Position numbers and translations under genes: made by a program
Part shown: positions 11,788 to 27,000 of the stretch, piece after piece
Layout: every line of letters starts with the position of its first letter
Numbering within the stretch: the first letter of the stretch is position 1
The notes under the pieces: generated by a model
The model's database searches: none
Told to the model about the DNA's origin: nothing
The model's input: only the letters and a program-made list of their open reading frames with translations
Assembly (NCBI GenBank): GCA_035041965.1
Contig: JAPYMA010001681.1
Location: 1 to 64,000, forward strand
Source of the DNA: Anisakis pegreffii
Lineage: Eukaryota; Nematoda; Chromadorea; Rhabditida; Anisakidae
DNA: 64,000 nt
Reading direction: 5' to 3'

Positions 11788-14700
11788 TGAGCAGTCACGG
11801 AATTTCTTGATGCTGAACTACTTTCTTCAGTCGGAATGAAAGCTACCAGCAGACTGCGAAGTGATCAGAGTGGCACAACTTAAAATGGTGAACGATAGAG
11901 ACAACGTTGACATTTTCACTGAATTGATATTTTGATGATGTCGGATTTGAAAACGGTGAGTGTTTTTATAAGGACAGAATGACGGTTGACATCATTTCAA
12001 ATAGCATCATGCATACTGATATCAGTAAATATTTACGTTTAGTTGTGCTCTCTAAAGAACACTCAATTTTGGTGTGTTCAATTAAGCGTTCATCTGTGAC
12101 ACGATAGAGATTTGCCATGCACAATAATGCATTAAGCCGCTGTGCACTGATTTCATTTTTCATGTGAAACTTCAAAGTGGGTATCATCCATTCAAGGGAA
12201 TAACATGCAGTTATTCTTCTTGCTTTTTGCATGGTACTACTGGACGATATACTTAGCGAAATTCTCAGAAGATCAATCTTTGAATGTGAGGTGAACACTC
12301 CTCTCTTCAATCAACGAATCACTTGGTAAGCTGAAAGAACAATACTCTTTGCATTATCAATTTCTAACAATACTTTCGAGCGATTCTCGCATGCTTTTCT
12401 TCATGGTGACGTCTATGATTTAGCATTTAGCATTTATGCTCTTTTAGTAGTCTTGCTCATTTTATTACCACAGTAGTGAATGTTTTACTTGTGAAAGTCA
12501 AATTGTTGTATCACGTGGGATGAAATTGAATTTCTTGTATATGATGATCAGCCAAAAAAAAATGCAATTCTGCTATAAAACGCTATCTTGTGGCTGACCG
12601 TTTATTTCGTCGATATTTTCACGTATCTGAATCAGTAATACATGCTGATTGCAAAGTATTCTAATCATTTACTCGGACCAACGAATTTTACATTCTCTCG
12701 ATCGCTTTCATATCAACGTTTGACGCCTTGCGAGTAGGAACAAGACAATGAAGATTGAGCGAGCGATTGCTTAATGGTACTTGATAATCGATCACTCTTA
12801 TTGTTAGGAAAACCAGACACTAATTTTGTTGGTGATGTGAAGGTAAAATTTGAATACGAAATTGTTATGAATATTTTGAATAGTGCAAGCGTTTTCAATA
12901 GCAAAAACAATGATTTGCAGCTAGTCAAAAATCAATGCTGATTCAGTGCAGCAAATAAGCACATTTTGACTGTATTCATGAACACATTCAGAAAGAAGAC
13001 ACTTCAAGCATAGAGCAAGCCTTGTTCCGCTCTGACGATCAGTGTGATGAGTTCAACTGCATTTGTTGCTTATCATCGTCGACGATTTCATTGTCTGAAC
13101 ACGACGAACAAGTGTTGCCATTTACATGCGTGCTGCAAAAAGATTGATTAGAGTGATTTAAGGATTTCGAATGCAAATAAATCAAAAAGGTGCATTCTTA
13201 GTTACTAGGATATGGAATCGCATAAAGAACCTTTTTCGAAATTGTTCTGCTTAAGAAGAATTTCGGAAGATATGCACAAAACGAATACTATCATGTGTAG
13301 CATGCTTTCTAAATAAATTATGAACAAGCGTTCATAAATTAGATTTGCCATTGCCAATTCGTCCTCAGTGAGTAAGCCATGGCAAGTTTGTGTTTGCTTC
13401 CTGAACTAATTTGTTGTGCAAAGAGAACTAACTCCCAGAGCAACACTATGAATGTTGTGTTGGCGCTGCCACATCCACTTCGTTTGCTTGCTCAGAAATT
13501 CATGTCACAATTATGGATAGCTCTCAATTGACCAGCAGCAGATGATTCAAATGACTCAAGCCGTTTTATTCGCATTTTGCTGCTGCTAGTCGAAAATACA
13601 GTGTATATTTCAGTTATGACAAATCATATTAATGTAGTATATCATAAATGTAAATAATTCGCCTGCAAAACATGTAGGACGCTCATCATGTAAACTCCAT
13701 TTGTGGTTCATGAACGAATGAATTGTCGAATTGCAATTTATCGATTGCATGAATTGCTAGTAATTTGAAGTTACTCTGAAGCAATGTCACCCAAAAACTT
13801 CAATCATTTTAACAAAGCATTAGGCCACGAGAGTTGAGCACCTTAAACTGAAGTGCATCCTAAACCAGACAAACGGCTGACGATCATTTATCTGAAGATT
13901 CGAATTTTCACGCATCACTGAATTGTCCAACTGAAATCGAAAGATTTTCAATGTTGGTGTATGTATGCATGAGGGATGAACAGAAAGGCTTGCTTAAGAT
14001 ATCATCATTCAATTCTCGTTAATACATGCTATTGTCCAAATATGCTTCCATATTCTGCTCAAACATACGTTATTACTACTCTTGATAGACTTCCGTAGTT
14101 CAATGCATTCACCTATTGGATTCAACATTTTCATTTATTATCACTGTGCTCACAATACTGATGACACTGATCAACTTCTTCTTAACAATATTGTTTTTGA
14201 GATGGAATTGCATTGAAATGAATTATTTTTGAGATTTAATGGCATTTTAACTCTTCGACTTTTTGTTGACATTCATCCTATACGAGTATGAGTAGAGTAA
14301 ACAATTCATTGCTCTTTTTTGTTATGATGCGTTAGTCTCATCGTTATGTAGGTTTGAATATATGCTGTCAACATTTATAGAGAATACTGAATTCAGATTT
14401 ATAAGAAGGTGTTTGAGCAATAGCGAACTACTCATCGATTGGTCAATCGTTCGTTCGTTTTATTATCAGCGTAATCGATGAGTATTCAAAAACAATCTTC
14501 GCGGTCATTAATGAAGAATTTGGCGATGACTACTTCATTTATGTCAGATTCGTGATGCCTTTCATGCGGATAGAGTTTTGTCCATATTACTCAAGTGATT
14601 CAATGCAGAAGACACTCCGTGAACAGGTGAACTTATTGAATTTACCGTACTGCATTGTTCGTGCAGTCCAGGACTTTTATTTCGCCCTTTTGTGACTGAT

Positions 14701-14922
14701 TGATTCATCTGAAGTTGCTTCTTCGGGTCACAAAAATAGAGTTGAATCATGCAGCACAAGCTTGCGACCCATATGAAAGTAACATTTCGTCGTGTTATTT
14801 GGGTATACGTTTCCATTGTTTATAAGTTTTATAGAATTCACTCAACCAAAATATATCAGTCTTGGTTGTAGAAATCAGTTTATAGAAATGTGTTTATAGA
14901 AAACCACCGATTTAACTTTAAA
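11788..14922. other. 3.1-kb stretch without a supportable gene
   Basis: AT-rich. ORFs such as minus 11966-12310 (114 codons), minus 12713-12928 and minus 14562-14816 have neither recognisable motifs nor good splice context, and that length is expected by chance in this much sequence. The part just below 14923 is the presumed promoter of the 7TM gene. Confidence 0.4.
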
Positions 14923-17900
14923 ATGAATTTTCTTATTCAGTTTATCCGTTTTTTTCGACCAATCGAGTTCGTATTATCGATACTTTGCTGCCGTATTCGT
15001 TGTCTGACTCCGAAGGGTCGAGCTGGTGTGGTGATCGAACGATGTCACGTCGTATTTTTAGTCGTGTTTTTAATTATCATTTTATCGATACTCCTCCTCC
15101 AAGTTCGTCTTCACTTGCAATTAACAGCAATTGACCTCAGGCAAGTAATACTTCAAATTGAATACAGTTAAGTACTCTGTGTGTATTACGTATCTGAAAC
15201 AAAAAACAAACAAACACACAAAAAAACAACAGAAACGTCTTTATCCACATTTAATGAACGTGCAAATGGACAAAATGGAACTGCAAAGCATTGATATGAT
15301 GATAATAAGGAAAATGAAACACTAATGACTACGATCTTAACAATCGCATTCATAACGCGGTAACGAGAGTGAAAACGTCAATGAACAGTCTGGAATTTAA
15401 GCAACTTTATAAGAACAGCATCACAAACGAGTTTCTAATTGTATAGTGAGCACCATTGCTTAGTTCATTGCATAATTCATATTCGATTTCGAAATCTGAA
15501 TGTTTGAATGAAACTTAATTATGATCAATGCCAATATTGTAGGGCATCTTCATCGTTAGTTCTGACGATGTTTCAAGCTCAGGGATTCGCGAATCTGTTG
15601 TTTCTGATTTATTGGGATCGACAAAACGTCGCCGAAGCAATACGTCGATCACTAAACTCATCGTCAACTGGCATTGGTGTGCTCAGAAGACGTAACACAC
15701 TGAACAATATTCAAGTTTGTGCTCTCCGTTCAAATGCTGTCATTTCATTTTCGATTATTGTTTGCATCATTCAGCAAAATATCATTTGGACTGTTTCTTA
15801 ACAAAAACTTCGTAATGATTCAAAAAGAAAGTTTCTATGTGCTACATCATTCATTCATCTTACTGATGGCGTATTTATCGGAGTGAAATTTCCATTGAGT
15901 GTACAATTGGTAAAACAAAGAAACATCCCGTAAGAACAGCAAATATCAACAGAAAATGGATGATAGCATTATTTTGCTCGTCTCCGTGAATATCGAACCG
16001 TTGTTCGGAGGAACCTTTCATTCAAGCTCAGCTTGACCTTTAGAATACGAATCCGCTTAAAAAAAGCAACGAAAACATCATCGAATATCTGCTGAAGAAA
16101 CAGCATTCAAAGAACCAAGAACCAGCATTCACTGTAAAGACTGAAGTAATACTAAGTGTTGTCACTGATTGAAAAGATTTAATTTTATTAGGTGGCATCG
16201 ATGCTGTGTGGATGTATATTGAGTTTACTGTTGGTATGCTTTACTGTCGTTCAATTGTTCACGATTCACTCATCAGCATCAGTAGATCAACATCAGCAAT
16301 CCGAACACCACTATCAGCAGATATATTTGAAATGGGCACGGCTTTGTGTTTTTGTGTATTTATCGATATCGTTCCCGGCTGCATACGCTCAAATTGCAAC
16401 ATTCACGGGTATCATATCGGCTGAGTATAAATCGCTGAATGATGACTTCATGGAGGACGTTAACACCTATCAACTGCCAGTCGCAAAACATTACGTTTCA
16501 GCACATTGGAAACTCGGCAATACCTTCAATCTTTACCAGAGATCCCTGAGGTAACATCCATAGTTAAATGTTGATGAACTGAAGTTTAGTCGAATCTGTA
16601 AACATTTTCCGGATGAGACCACCTCATTCCGAACTGGATGGGTTCATGAGCACGAGCGAGAGCAATAAGTGAGCAGGCCAGAAATGCATGATTGATGAGC
16701 GTTGCTATGAGCGGCTCGAGAATTCCTCCTAGGCCCGTGAGCAATGAGCATGCAACACCTTTCTTCAAAAATTCCTCATCACCACAAAACTTTTCATCTA
16801 ATCCTAATTTAGTTTTTTTATTTTATGGCTCATTCAGGGAATTCGTTAGTTACTCGAGATTGACATAGCGCAAGTCCCGGCCGAAACAAAACAGTTAACC
16901 TCGAACTCGCCCTTCTTCCATCCACATCAACATTTCAGTTTATGGATGAGTGTTCATCTGATGACATCGTTTGCATCATTAGCATTCATATGGATATCCG
17001 TGCCATCAGTTCGCAGCATTTTGCAACAATTTGAAAGCTCAATCGAAATTCAACGAGTATTTGAGTTGACATTCGGATTTGTGCTCTTATTATTAACGAT
17101 TCTGACGATAATCGCTCTAGTGATAGTGTCGTTGCTCGTTCGATTTCATTCAACTAGGATGCGACATTCAATGATTGCATTGATTGCAAGTGATCGAATA
17201 CTTCACGAACAGGTTCATTCATTTGCTTGTTTATCCACGCTGAATATATTTGCTGAATTTACATTTTGACGTCTAGCAACAAATCAGCATGAAACTTTGC
17301 ATGCAAAACCACTCATTTCTTCAAAAGAACACAAACGTCTTTAATGTCGCACTCTCGTTGAATTGAACATCGCAAAGGCGATAAATCATCTCCACGAAAG
17401 TCAATCCATTATTTCCACGTTTCAATTGCCTCCAGGAGCCTCATGAAAGTCAACGAATGTTCCGAAATTGGCAAATTTCATGAGAATCTTTGAATAGTTT
17501 ACGTCTGTCTCATCAATATCCTTTGCAGACGTATTCGTTGGCAATTGCATACATCAATCATCTACACAGACGTGGGTTGGGTATAATGTTCTTCGAAATT
17601 GCATTGATTGACAGACATTTCATAATTAAGGTACGTGAATTGTGTTACTGCCCAGTCATTGCGAGGCAACGTTATTGGAGACATAACCTGTTGTCACGAT
17701 CAGCCATTCTGAATTGGCACAATGCAGGCATTCACAAGTTGTGGTTTGTCTGTAGAAGAATCACTTCTTTGATAAATGAAGCAGCTTCTGAATGATCCTT
17801 TCTGTAGAATAAGGTCTGATGAAAAATTAAATACTGACCCAGATTCCCGATGATCGTCGAGGATCACCGGTAAATAATGGAAGTAAGTGCTCTGAAGTGA

Positions 17901-18013
17901 AGTTTTAAAAGTTAAAACGATTGGAATTGAAATTTATTGATGTTTATAAAGAAGTGAACTATTTTCAGACCTTGTTCGTAATGGTTTTTACAGCGATTGT
18001 TTTACGCTACTGA
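14923..18013 (+). CDS. seven-transmembrane receptor, gustatory-receptor-like
   Basis: Six exons fit with every phase matching: 14923-15144, 15583-15714, 16192-16550, 16939-17212, 17529-17630 and 17969-18013 (1134 nt, 377 aa, stop TGA). Acceptors include TTTCAG, CCTTTGCAG and TTTTCAG; donors include GTAATA, GTTTGT and GTACGT. I count seven hydrophobic segments: VVFLVVFLIIILSILLL, then GFANLLFLIYW, SMLCGCILSLLLVCFTVV, RLCVFVYLSISFPAAYA, LMTSFASLAFIWISV, FVLLLLTILTIIALVIVSLL and TLFVMVFTAIVL. The start is the first ATG in frame (14923), followed by the basic, aromatic N-terminus IRFFRPIEFVL. The end, HLHRRGLGIMFFEIALIDRHF and then the last helix, is laid out like the TM6-TM7 turn of the insect/nematode gustatory receptor family (7tm_7; GUR/LITE in C. 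elegans), and the length suits it. A sensory role at the cell surface is therefore likely. The family call rests on layout; another 7TM family is possible. Confidence 0.6.
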
Positions 18014-18336
18014 AATTGTCTGGAGGAAAGCGGAATAGCACAAGTGATATATATCACTGACAACGACTGCCAAATAAAGACATTCTTTTTTCTCTTATTA
18101 AAACGTGTTGTTTTCATCGCTCGAAACACCATGAATGTAATCAGCTACCTGAACAATACAGAATCTCATTACAAAACCTCCTCTCAAACGGTTCGGTTAG
18201 TCAGTCGAAGGCGATCCAACTGAAGACATAAGTTGACGGAAATATTCGAAAGCTCCATCGATCGGTATTCATGTAGTCAGTCACATCAATAGGCTTATTC
18301 GATTTGGCAGCCAAAAATTATTACTGTTATAAATTG

Positions 18337-18575
18337 CCATATTTTCCGCACTATAGGGCGCACTGTCAATGGATAACCTATTTTCGAACTTTTTTCTTAT
18401 TTAAAGCGTACTGGACTATAAGGCGCATTAAGGGAAACAAAACAGGTCAGTGACCATCGAGGCCAGTAACCAGAATTCATCCATATATAAGGCGCTCCAA
18501 GTTAAAAGGCGCATTATTGTTTGTCGAGAAAATTAAAGGCTTTTAAGTGCGCTTTATAGTCCGGGAAATGCGGTG
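18337..18575. mobile_element. ~240-bp MITE-like inverted-repeat element
   Basis: The left end (18337-18365, ATTTTCCGCACTATAGGGCG...) and the right end (18546-18575, read in reverse CGCATTTCCCGGACTATAAA...) are terminal inverted repeats that agree at roughly 24 of 30 positions. TATAAGGCGC-type motifs recur inside (near 18418, 18486 and 18505). It has no coding capacity. From memory, elements with ACTATAAGGCGCA ends are widespread short DNA transposons in animals. I could not define a target-site duplication. Confidence 0.7.
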
Positions 18576-19557
18576 CTTTACGATGGATAAGGAACGTGAA
18601 CTTAACAAATGCAATCTACTAAAAGTCGTCTTCTCCCCTTAGAAGGAATAAACCTCGCTGCTCTCAACGTCACTTGAATTTTGAATTCTCAGGTGAACAC
18701 CTTTAAGGTCATCAAACACTCGAGCGTTAAGTACAACACATCTTTGCATAACCATCAGGTCGGAAACGTTCCACTCAAATCTCCAAACATCTTTGCATAA
18801 CCATTTTCCAAGTAATGATTCGCAGTCAAGCAAATTTGGTCAGATTTCCAAAGAAACTCAACAATTACAGATTATCTCATTGCGTACCTGATGAATGTTG
18901 AAATCCATCGGACTTAGGTTCTGCTAGATTATGGTCAATCCACAGTGTAACGTCTGTTATTACCATAGATTTGCTGACTACCGACACTTCGTATTTGGTT
19001 GTGGAGTGAAAAGAAAAACAAGTGGAAGAACGATCTCATTTAATCTTGCAAAATATACATGACAAGAGAATCAGCTGATGCACAGTACTGAATGATATTG
19101 TTAAGGATGAGGATATCATAATGAAAATAAAGTGAACACGACAACACCAACGACCTTGAGCACTCCATTTTTTCTTACATGAGGCTAGTAATGCGGTGAA
19201 TAACACGATACCCAGAATCCCTTCATTTTTCGAATCACTATCAGTTTCCCAACAGTGAATGCTCTTTACAATGGCTTCATTTCAAGAGATCTGCTAATCG
19301 AGAACCACAACTGAATAAAATTTTCGTCCACTCCAATTACGCAATGAAATAATTCCAACAGACCAAATGATTTTTATGACCAAAGTTTTTATCGTATAAT
19401 TCAAGAAATCTCAATCAGATACAAGATATGCGATGAACAACATCTGGGAATAGCATTGACGTAGATGAATGTAATTTATGGATAATTCTGGAAGAGCACG
19501 AGTAGCACAACGGCAGTTGAAACAAGACACATGTACATACGAATGACGACACAACAA
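18576..19557. other. non-coding, short direct repeat
   Basis: Contains an exact direct repeat ACATCTTTGCATAACCAT at about 18739 and 18788. Just below 19558 lies the presumed 3' untranslated region of the H2B gene. I see no replication-type histone stem-loop there. Confidence 0.5.
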
Positions 19558-20682
<1,125 letters not shown>

Positions 20683-20960
20683 GACCACTGGTACAACCTA
20701 CCGCAACTGCGCGAGAAATCCACGAACGACAAACAAAAGAATGCTGAGAATACATAGTGCCGAAAGTCAGTCAATCTATTTATACGTTTTGCTGAGCGCA
20801 TTTAAGAGGCGGAGTTATTGCGCTCACTTCTGGGTATATATAGTCTATTGATCTGGTCGGTGAGGTGTCTAGTGTGTTCGTGCATTTGCTTCCGAGGTGT
20901 TTGGTTCCTTCTTGTGAGGTTCGGTTTCGCATTCTCAATTGTTTCCGAGCATCAGCAAAT
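20683..20960. promoter_or_regulatory. shared divergent H2B/H2A promoter
   Basis: A 278-bp gap between the two start codons. A minus-strand TATA-like box for H2B (TATAAATAG, 20776-20784) and a plus-strand box for H2A (TATATATAG, 20835-20843) face outward. Between them an exact 8-bp inverted repeat, TGAGCGCA (20793-20800) and TGCGCTCA (20819-20826), is placed almost symmetrically, so it is a plausible common activator site. Confidence 0.75.
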
Positions 20961-21931
<971 letters not shown>

Positions 21932-23751
21932 TTACGTTGTGTGTTTGTAATTTGATGTTGTTGTGCAATATCACCCGCATTCTATTTGTCATTCTGTGAT
22001 GTGTATAATGTTCATCTTCCTTCCATTCGATGTTATCACATTCTAGGGTTTGGTCGGGGGCGAAATCGGGCTCGGAGGGCTCTGAGAGTGAAGTTCAGGG
22101 TCGTGCCCCCCCCCCCCCACCACCAAGAAGAAATTCACACGAGTGTTCGGATTCTCCGAAAATATTCTCTCGGGAATCCTCGACTCAACCCTGTCGTATT
22201 CTATGTTATCGTTTCATAATGTTTTTATTGTCGCAAAATAAAAAGAAATATGCTATTTGTAGTCTTCTTGTTCACACATTTCATTACCAATTACCAGCCG
22301 TTGAATTGCGTCTATCTTTGTGCGTGACATAACGTTGATCGTTCTGCCAGGGTCTACCAAGCAGTCCCCTTACAGAGCAGTATCCGGTCATTTAACCCTA
22401 CTGGTTCGTTTCATTTGATTTGAGCAATGCAGACGCATGTTCACCACTTTGCACATATCACAAAAGGTTGACATGATAACTCAAGATCTGAACTTACACT
22501 GTGTAATTTTCATATGTTCTGATGTGGTCACATATAGTGCCTAGGTGAAATGAGTAAGCGTTTTGCATTAGTAAGAAAGGACTATCGTTGGTGATTCCAT
22601 TGGTGGTCTCGCGTAACACACGAGTAGCCATTGAAGCAATTCTCTTCACCTGAAATTACGACGGGGTGGAGTAGGGCTTAAGCTTCATAATGAGCTCGGG
22701 TGGATCTCGGTAAACCTTAGGTTAAGCCCCATGATGAACCACGGCAGAATGCAAGGGCAAGACTTTATTTGGGGCTGGTGAATAGTCGACCTCTTTCATA
22801 GAATACGCTAACTACAAGATCGTATCTTCAATCTAAAGAAAAGGATTGTCTAATGTCGAGATGTATTATTCGGAATGATGCTAAGCTGAGCGCTTATTTC
22901 GGATGTTTGTCTTAACTAGACAGTTAGATTAAAATAAAATAAAGCAAAGTACCATTAAATAAAACAATAAATATAATTTACATAACACCCACACAAAACA
23001 GTGAGCACGAGTTCGCACTGTTCAAATCGAACCGAAACGAACTATGGGCAGTTCAATAACGGGTACTACGTTGTAAAGGTAGGGAGCTAAATATCCATCA
23101 CCATTCGGTCAAGCAGTTTGGCCGGCCATAACGGAATAGAATCACTGGAAATCACCGATATGAAAACTGGTTAGAGCGAATCGTTGATGGAGAATACTCG
23201 CCCTTGTTCTACTAACAACGCAAGATTTCTTCTCTAATTCTCTGCATATTGTGAGTTCAGGAAATCGATTTGCAAGCAGCCGCGCGAGCTATTGGATGAT
23301 AATTCAATTGTAATGGAACGAGTTGGGTGACTGATGATTGTGAATACTGCGAAACCTTTATGAAGCAGCAGAGCACGGGAATGACAAGAAGTTGAGTTTG
23401 TAAATATAGTGATCAGCGAGCTGAATGCCGATAGTGTTCACGTGCAAAAAAGCTCACAGCTGAGATTTAACCATGAGCTGTGGCGAATACTTCGGCGAAC
23501 TTTCATTAACATCCTCATCGTGTTGATAGCGCCTACCAATCATAATAACAATAATAATGCAGTGCTGGTTTCTTGAGATGAACAGTTGTTTTTTTCATGT
23601 TGAGAAATGTGTTAGTAATTGAAACTTGTTTAGATTTGTGGAAAGTTATCGATCATTGATTTTGAAAAAGTTAAGTCAAGGTAAACAGATATAATTGATC
23701 AACGTTCTCGAGTGGTAAGGTGTTGTGGTGTTCTGAGCTTATAGCACCGAT
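21932..23751. other. non-coding between H2A and neuferricin, with C13 run
   Basis: A GC-richer patch at 22050-22160 includes a run of 13 C (22106-22118) followed by CACCACCAAG. At 22670-22740 GGGCTTAAG... and ...GGTTAAGCCCC form imperfect inverted similarity, likely an old repeat. ORFs here cross the homopolymer and are not credible. The promoter and 5' untranslated region of neuferricin must lie at the end. Confidence 0.45.
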
Positions 23752-26700
23752 ATGAGCGCTAAGATAAGCCCTTCTCCACCGCTCTATACGAAAGTACTAG
23801 TTTATTGTGCTTTACAGGTAAGTTATTCTTAATTGATCAGCTCATCGGTGCGTTCAGAATTTTTATTTCAAAGTGTGCCTTCTCACACCACAACGCATCG
23901 TTTTGTCACATCATCAAACACTTTTATTCTCAAAAACGTTTTCGTTTATTGGTGCTTTCTTCAATACCTTTTGAAATACTGCACATTTTACATATGAATG
24001 CTGAACATTTTGAGCAGTAGTTCACTATGCTTTAGGCGTTAAAGGTTAGGATTTTTAAGTGCAAAATGACTGTTAATGAAGCAGTCAAATAAGGGGTGAT
24101 CGAGTATGGAACTAAAACTTCGCATTTTCAGGCTGCGTTTGTGTCATTTTTATTTGCATATTACGATGTAGAGGCGGGACGATTAATTCGGCCTGTCTTC
24201 GACTGGCTCATTGAAAAAGTTGAAGAAGTTAGTGCGAGTTCTGTGTCGTCAAATTTAGTGGATCAGTTTTTGTGTAAAGTTTTGAGTTATTCACCATGTT
24301 TGATATTGACGTGCTTACATTAGACTGATCGGAAGTTCATCTGATATTGATTTAGCACTAATATTAAATTGTTCACTTTACAGCAAACATCTCATGAAAT
24401 CACATATAGAAAGACGACGAACTACGAGTTGTCGCATCCAGAAATGTTACAAACAAAAACTTCCCAACTTGCGTATTTTCCTGGTTTTTATAAGTTCAAT
24501 GAAAATTCCAGTTGTTCCTTCTTCTTTTCATTCAGCCTATCTTCTCGAGAAGACATGGTTCAGTTTGGAACATAACGGTTGAAAACATAGGGTGGGTTGA
24601 AATGAAAATTCTTGAGCTGAACGTAAGAAGGTCATGCCATATCTGTTATTCAGTTCGTTCTTCGCTGTAAATAACCTTGTCTCATTTCACAAATGAGCAT
24701 AGGAACGAATCCATTCAAAATCTGCAGATGTTCAGAAGTGAATGTGTAGTTGGATAATTCGATCTTAGTTGAATCGAAGCAAATGTCTTCTAGGTACCAG
24801 TAGCGAAAAGTGCTATTGATACGGTAAAGTCTGTTGTGAGTGTGAATGAACCAACTGAAAACGAGGACGTTCAGCGTCCACGAAAGAAAATCTCAAAGCC
24901 GAAAGAAGCAATAAATGAGAAGAAGCTGGATTTGGGTGACGATGTCAGTTATCTTCCTGTTTTTTCCAGGTATTTTCACTTTTATTCCTGATTGTTTGAT
25001 GACCCGCTAGTAAGTAGTAGAACACTAACTGTTTCGAGCCATAGAGTTAGGAAGTAATGCAAATTTGTGATTTGAGACAAAATGATAAATGACTCAGCTT
25101 TGGTATGTTCTGCTCACATTTTATCGAATGTGATTATGAAAGTGTGTTGAAATTAGATATGATTCATTTTTAATGGAGTATGGCGTGCATAGTGATAAGC
25201 TTTTTTCAAGATATGACACGAACAAAGGGGTCGGCAGTGCAGAAAACACCTTCACAAATAGAGTGCTTTTTCAGGGAGCAATTGGCGTTGTTCGATGGTT
25301 CGCGGCCATCGAAAGATGTTTATTTGGCCCTTTTGGGACGTGTGTACAACGTTCAACGAGGTCATAAACATTACGCGCCCGGAGGAGGGTATCATTTCTT
25401 TGCAGGTTAGATATACACTGATATTGAAGGGTACTAAAATGAATGAATCAAGTTTTGAGCTGGTGAGAAATGTTTGGTTAATGACCATGGACATTGCATT
25501 TAAACGTATGATTTAGCTGTTTTGATGAGCGATAGTAACTCAGTCCGCAATTCATGCCTTTGATTACCGACAACTATGGCATGAATTTGGTCACACGTAC
25601 TTTGTCATGAACTTGGTTATATGTATTGTTTAATTTCTGGAGATATTGACATTCGAATGCAACCGTTCAATCAAAAGCTGTTCAAAACAGTCAAAATTGT
25701 TTCAGTAAATAATTAATGCTTAGTTTTGTACTGCAGCCGACTTTTCGGTTCTTCTCATTAATGTATATTCCGCGTAAGTTTGTTGGGTTGTTTTATTGAA
25801 AAGAGATTGTAGACTAATGTGAAAGTATTTGCGCACATTTGCTGAATTTGAATATATCTGCAGGTAAAGACGCAACACGCGCTTTTGTAACGGGCGATTT
25901 CAGTGATGAAGGCTTAACGGACGATGTTTCGGGGCTGTCACATCAAGATATACTTGGCATTAAAGAGTGGAGTAATTTTTATGAGAAGGAGTATGAACTG
26001 ATTGGTTTGCTGCAAGGAACATATTACGACAGTCATGGTCAAGCAACACAACGATTGAGGGTAAGGTGGTTGTCACAATTCAAAGGATTCATTTTTCATG
26101 CACTTCCACGAAATCACCATTTCATAAGTCTGTTAAAAGCATTTTTGAGCGTTTATAAGAGCTGAACGTGAAATCAGGAGACCATCTGCCTTATGTGGTG
26201 TTTCGATGTTTTTGATGTGCTAGCATCTTCTCTGTTTGGGGGAATTAAAGTAGACAATCGCGGTGGCATAGGTGCCTTTCGATTGCTGGTTGAGGGGGAG
26301 CTTGTTGTAGTGTATCATTCAAGGAGGTGTTGGGAATGATGGAGGATGCAAAGTTGTGGAAGGCTGCTCAAACCAAGGAAAGTGAAGTGTTTCCACCGTG
26401 TAACTCTGAATGGCATAAAGACTCTGGAGGTAGAGTTTGGTGTACGAGCAAAAGGTATGCATGTAGGGTTTTGATTGCTTGCCGAAATTTTGATCATGTT
26501 CTGGTATTTCCATTATCTACATTGCTCCATTCAAGAATGTGAATGATTTATGCCGGCATAATATTCGTGACTTATTTCCAGTGGTGGTATTCACCGAGAA
26601 TGGGTTGGTGTTCCGCGGAAATTATTCAATCCTGGTGCGAAAACATCACGGTATGTTTCTATCCTATTATCGTCGCTGCTTTTGCTATAACAAGCTTGAC

Positions 26701-27000
26701 CTTAAGATCTGAGTCAATTCCAAACAAGCCTTCATTGGTACTTTGCACCTACTCCTCCTTATCGTCCTTTTTTGTGTATAGAACGTTGGGAAATTTGCAA
26801 TTCAAATCCATTGTCAGTATTTCGTCATCTACTGTCAACATATTTTCAGATGTGCATGTGTGAAAAATTTTGGACCGCCATTGTCAGTGTATCCGAACAG
26901 AGATGAGGAAGGTACTCGTGGTGATTTGAGCAATCCGAATCTGCACGAATATCCTGGATGCAGTCCTACGTCGAACTCATGCAAATTGCAAGAAGATTAA
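23752..27000 (+). CDS. CYB5D2: neuferricin (cytochrome b5 domain protein 2 family)
   Basis: Haem-binding membrane-anchored protein of the MAPR/cytochrome-b5-like group. Exons are 23752-23817, 24132-24227, 24794-24969, about 25179 or 25200 to 25405, 25864-26060, 26324-26454, 26582-26650 and 26850-27000. The N-terminus ([14 protein letters not shown] and then [19 protein letters not shown]) is a signal anchor, followed by a basic variable stretch. The cytochrome-b5-like domain reads [55 protein letters not shown] and [18 protein letters not shown]. The conserved C-terminal half has [38 protein letters not shown] and CVKNFGPP, then a tail specific to this protein. All junctions agree in phase except the start of exon 4: exon 3 ends in phase 2 and the possible acceptors (25178 or 25199) are poor, so that boundary is open. 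The symbol is that of the vertebrate family member. The family is tied to neuronal differentiation in vertebrates. Confidence 0.9.

Noticed and set aside
21932..22120. histone 3' stem-loop after H2A
   Set aside because: No inverted repeat of the required 6-bp stem and 4-base loop type near the stop; the same holds after H2B.
22030..22332. 100-codon plus ORF through the C13 run
   Set aside because: The Pro run comes from the homopolymer; frame would change with any slippage and there is no other support.
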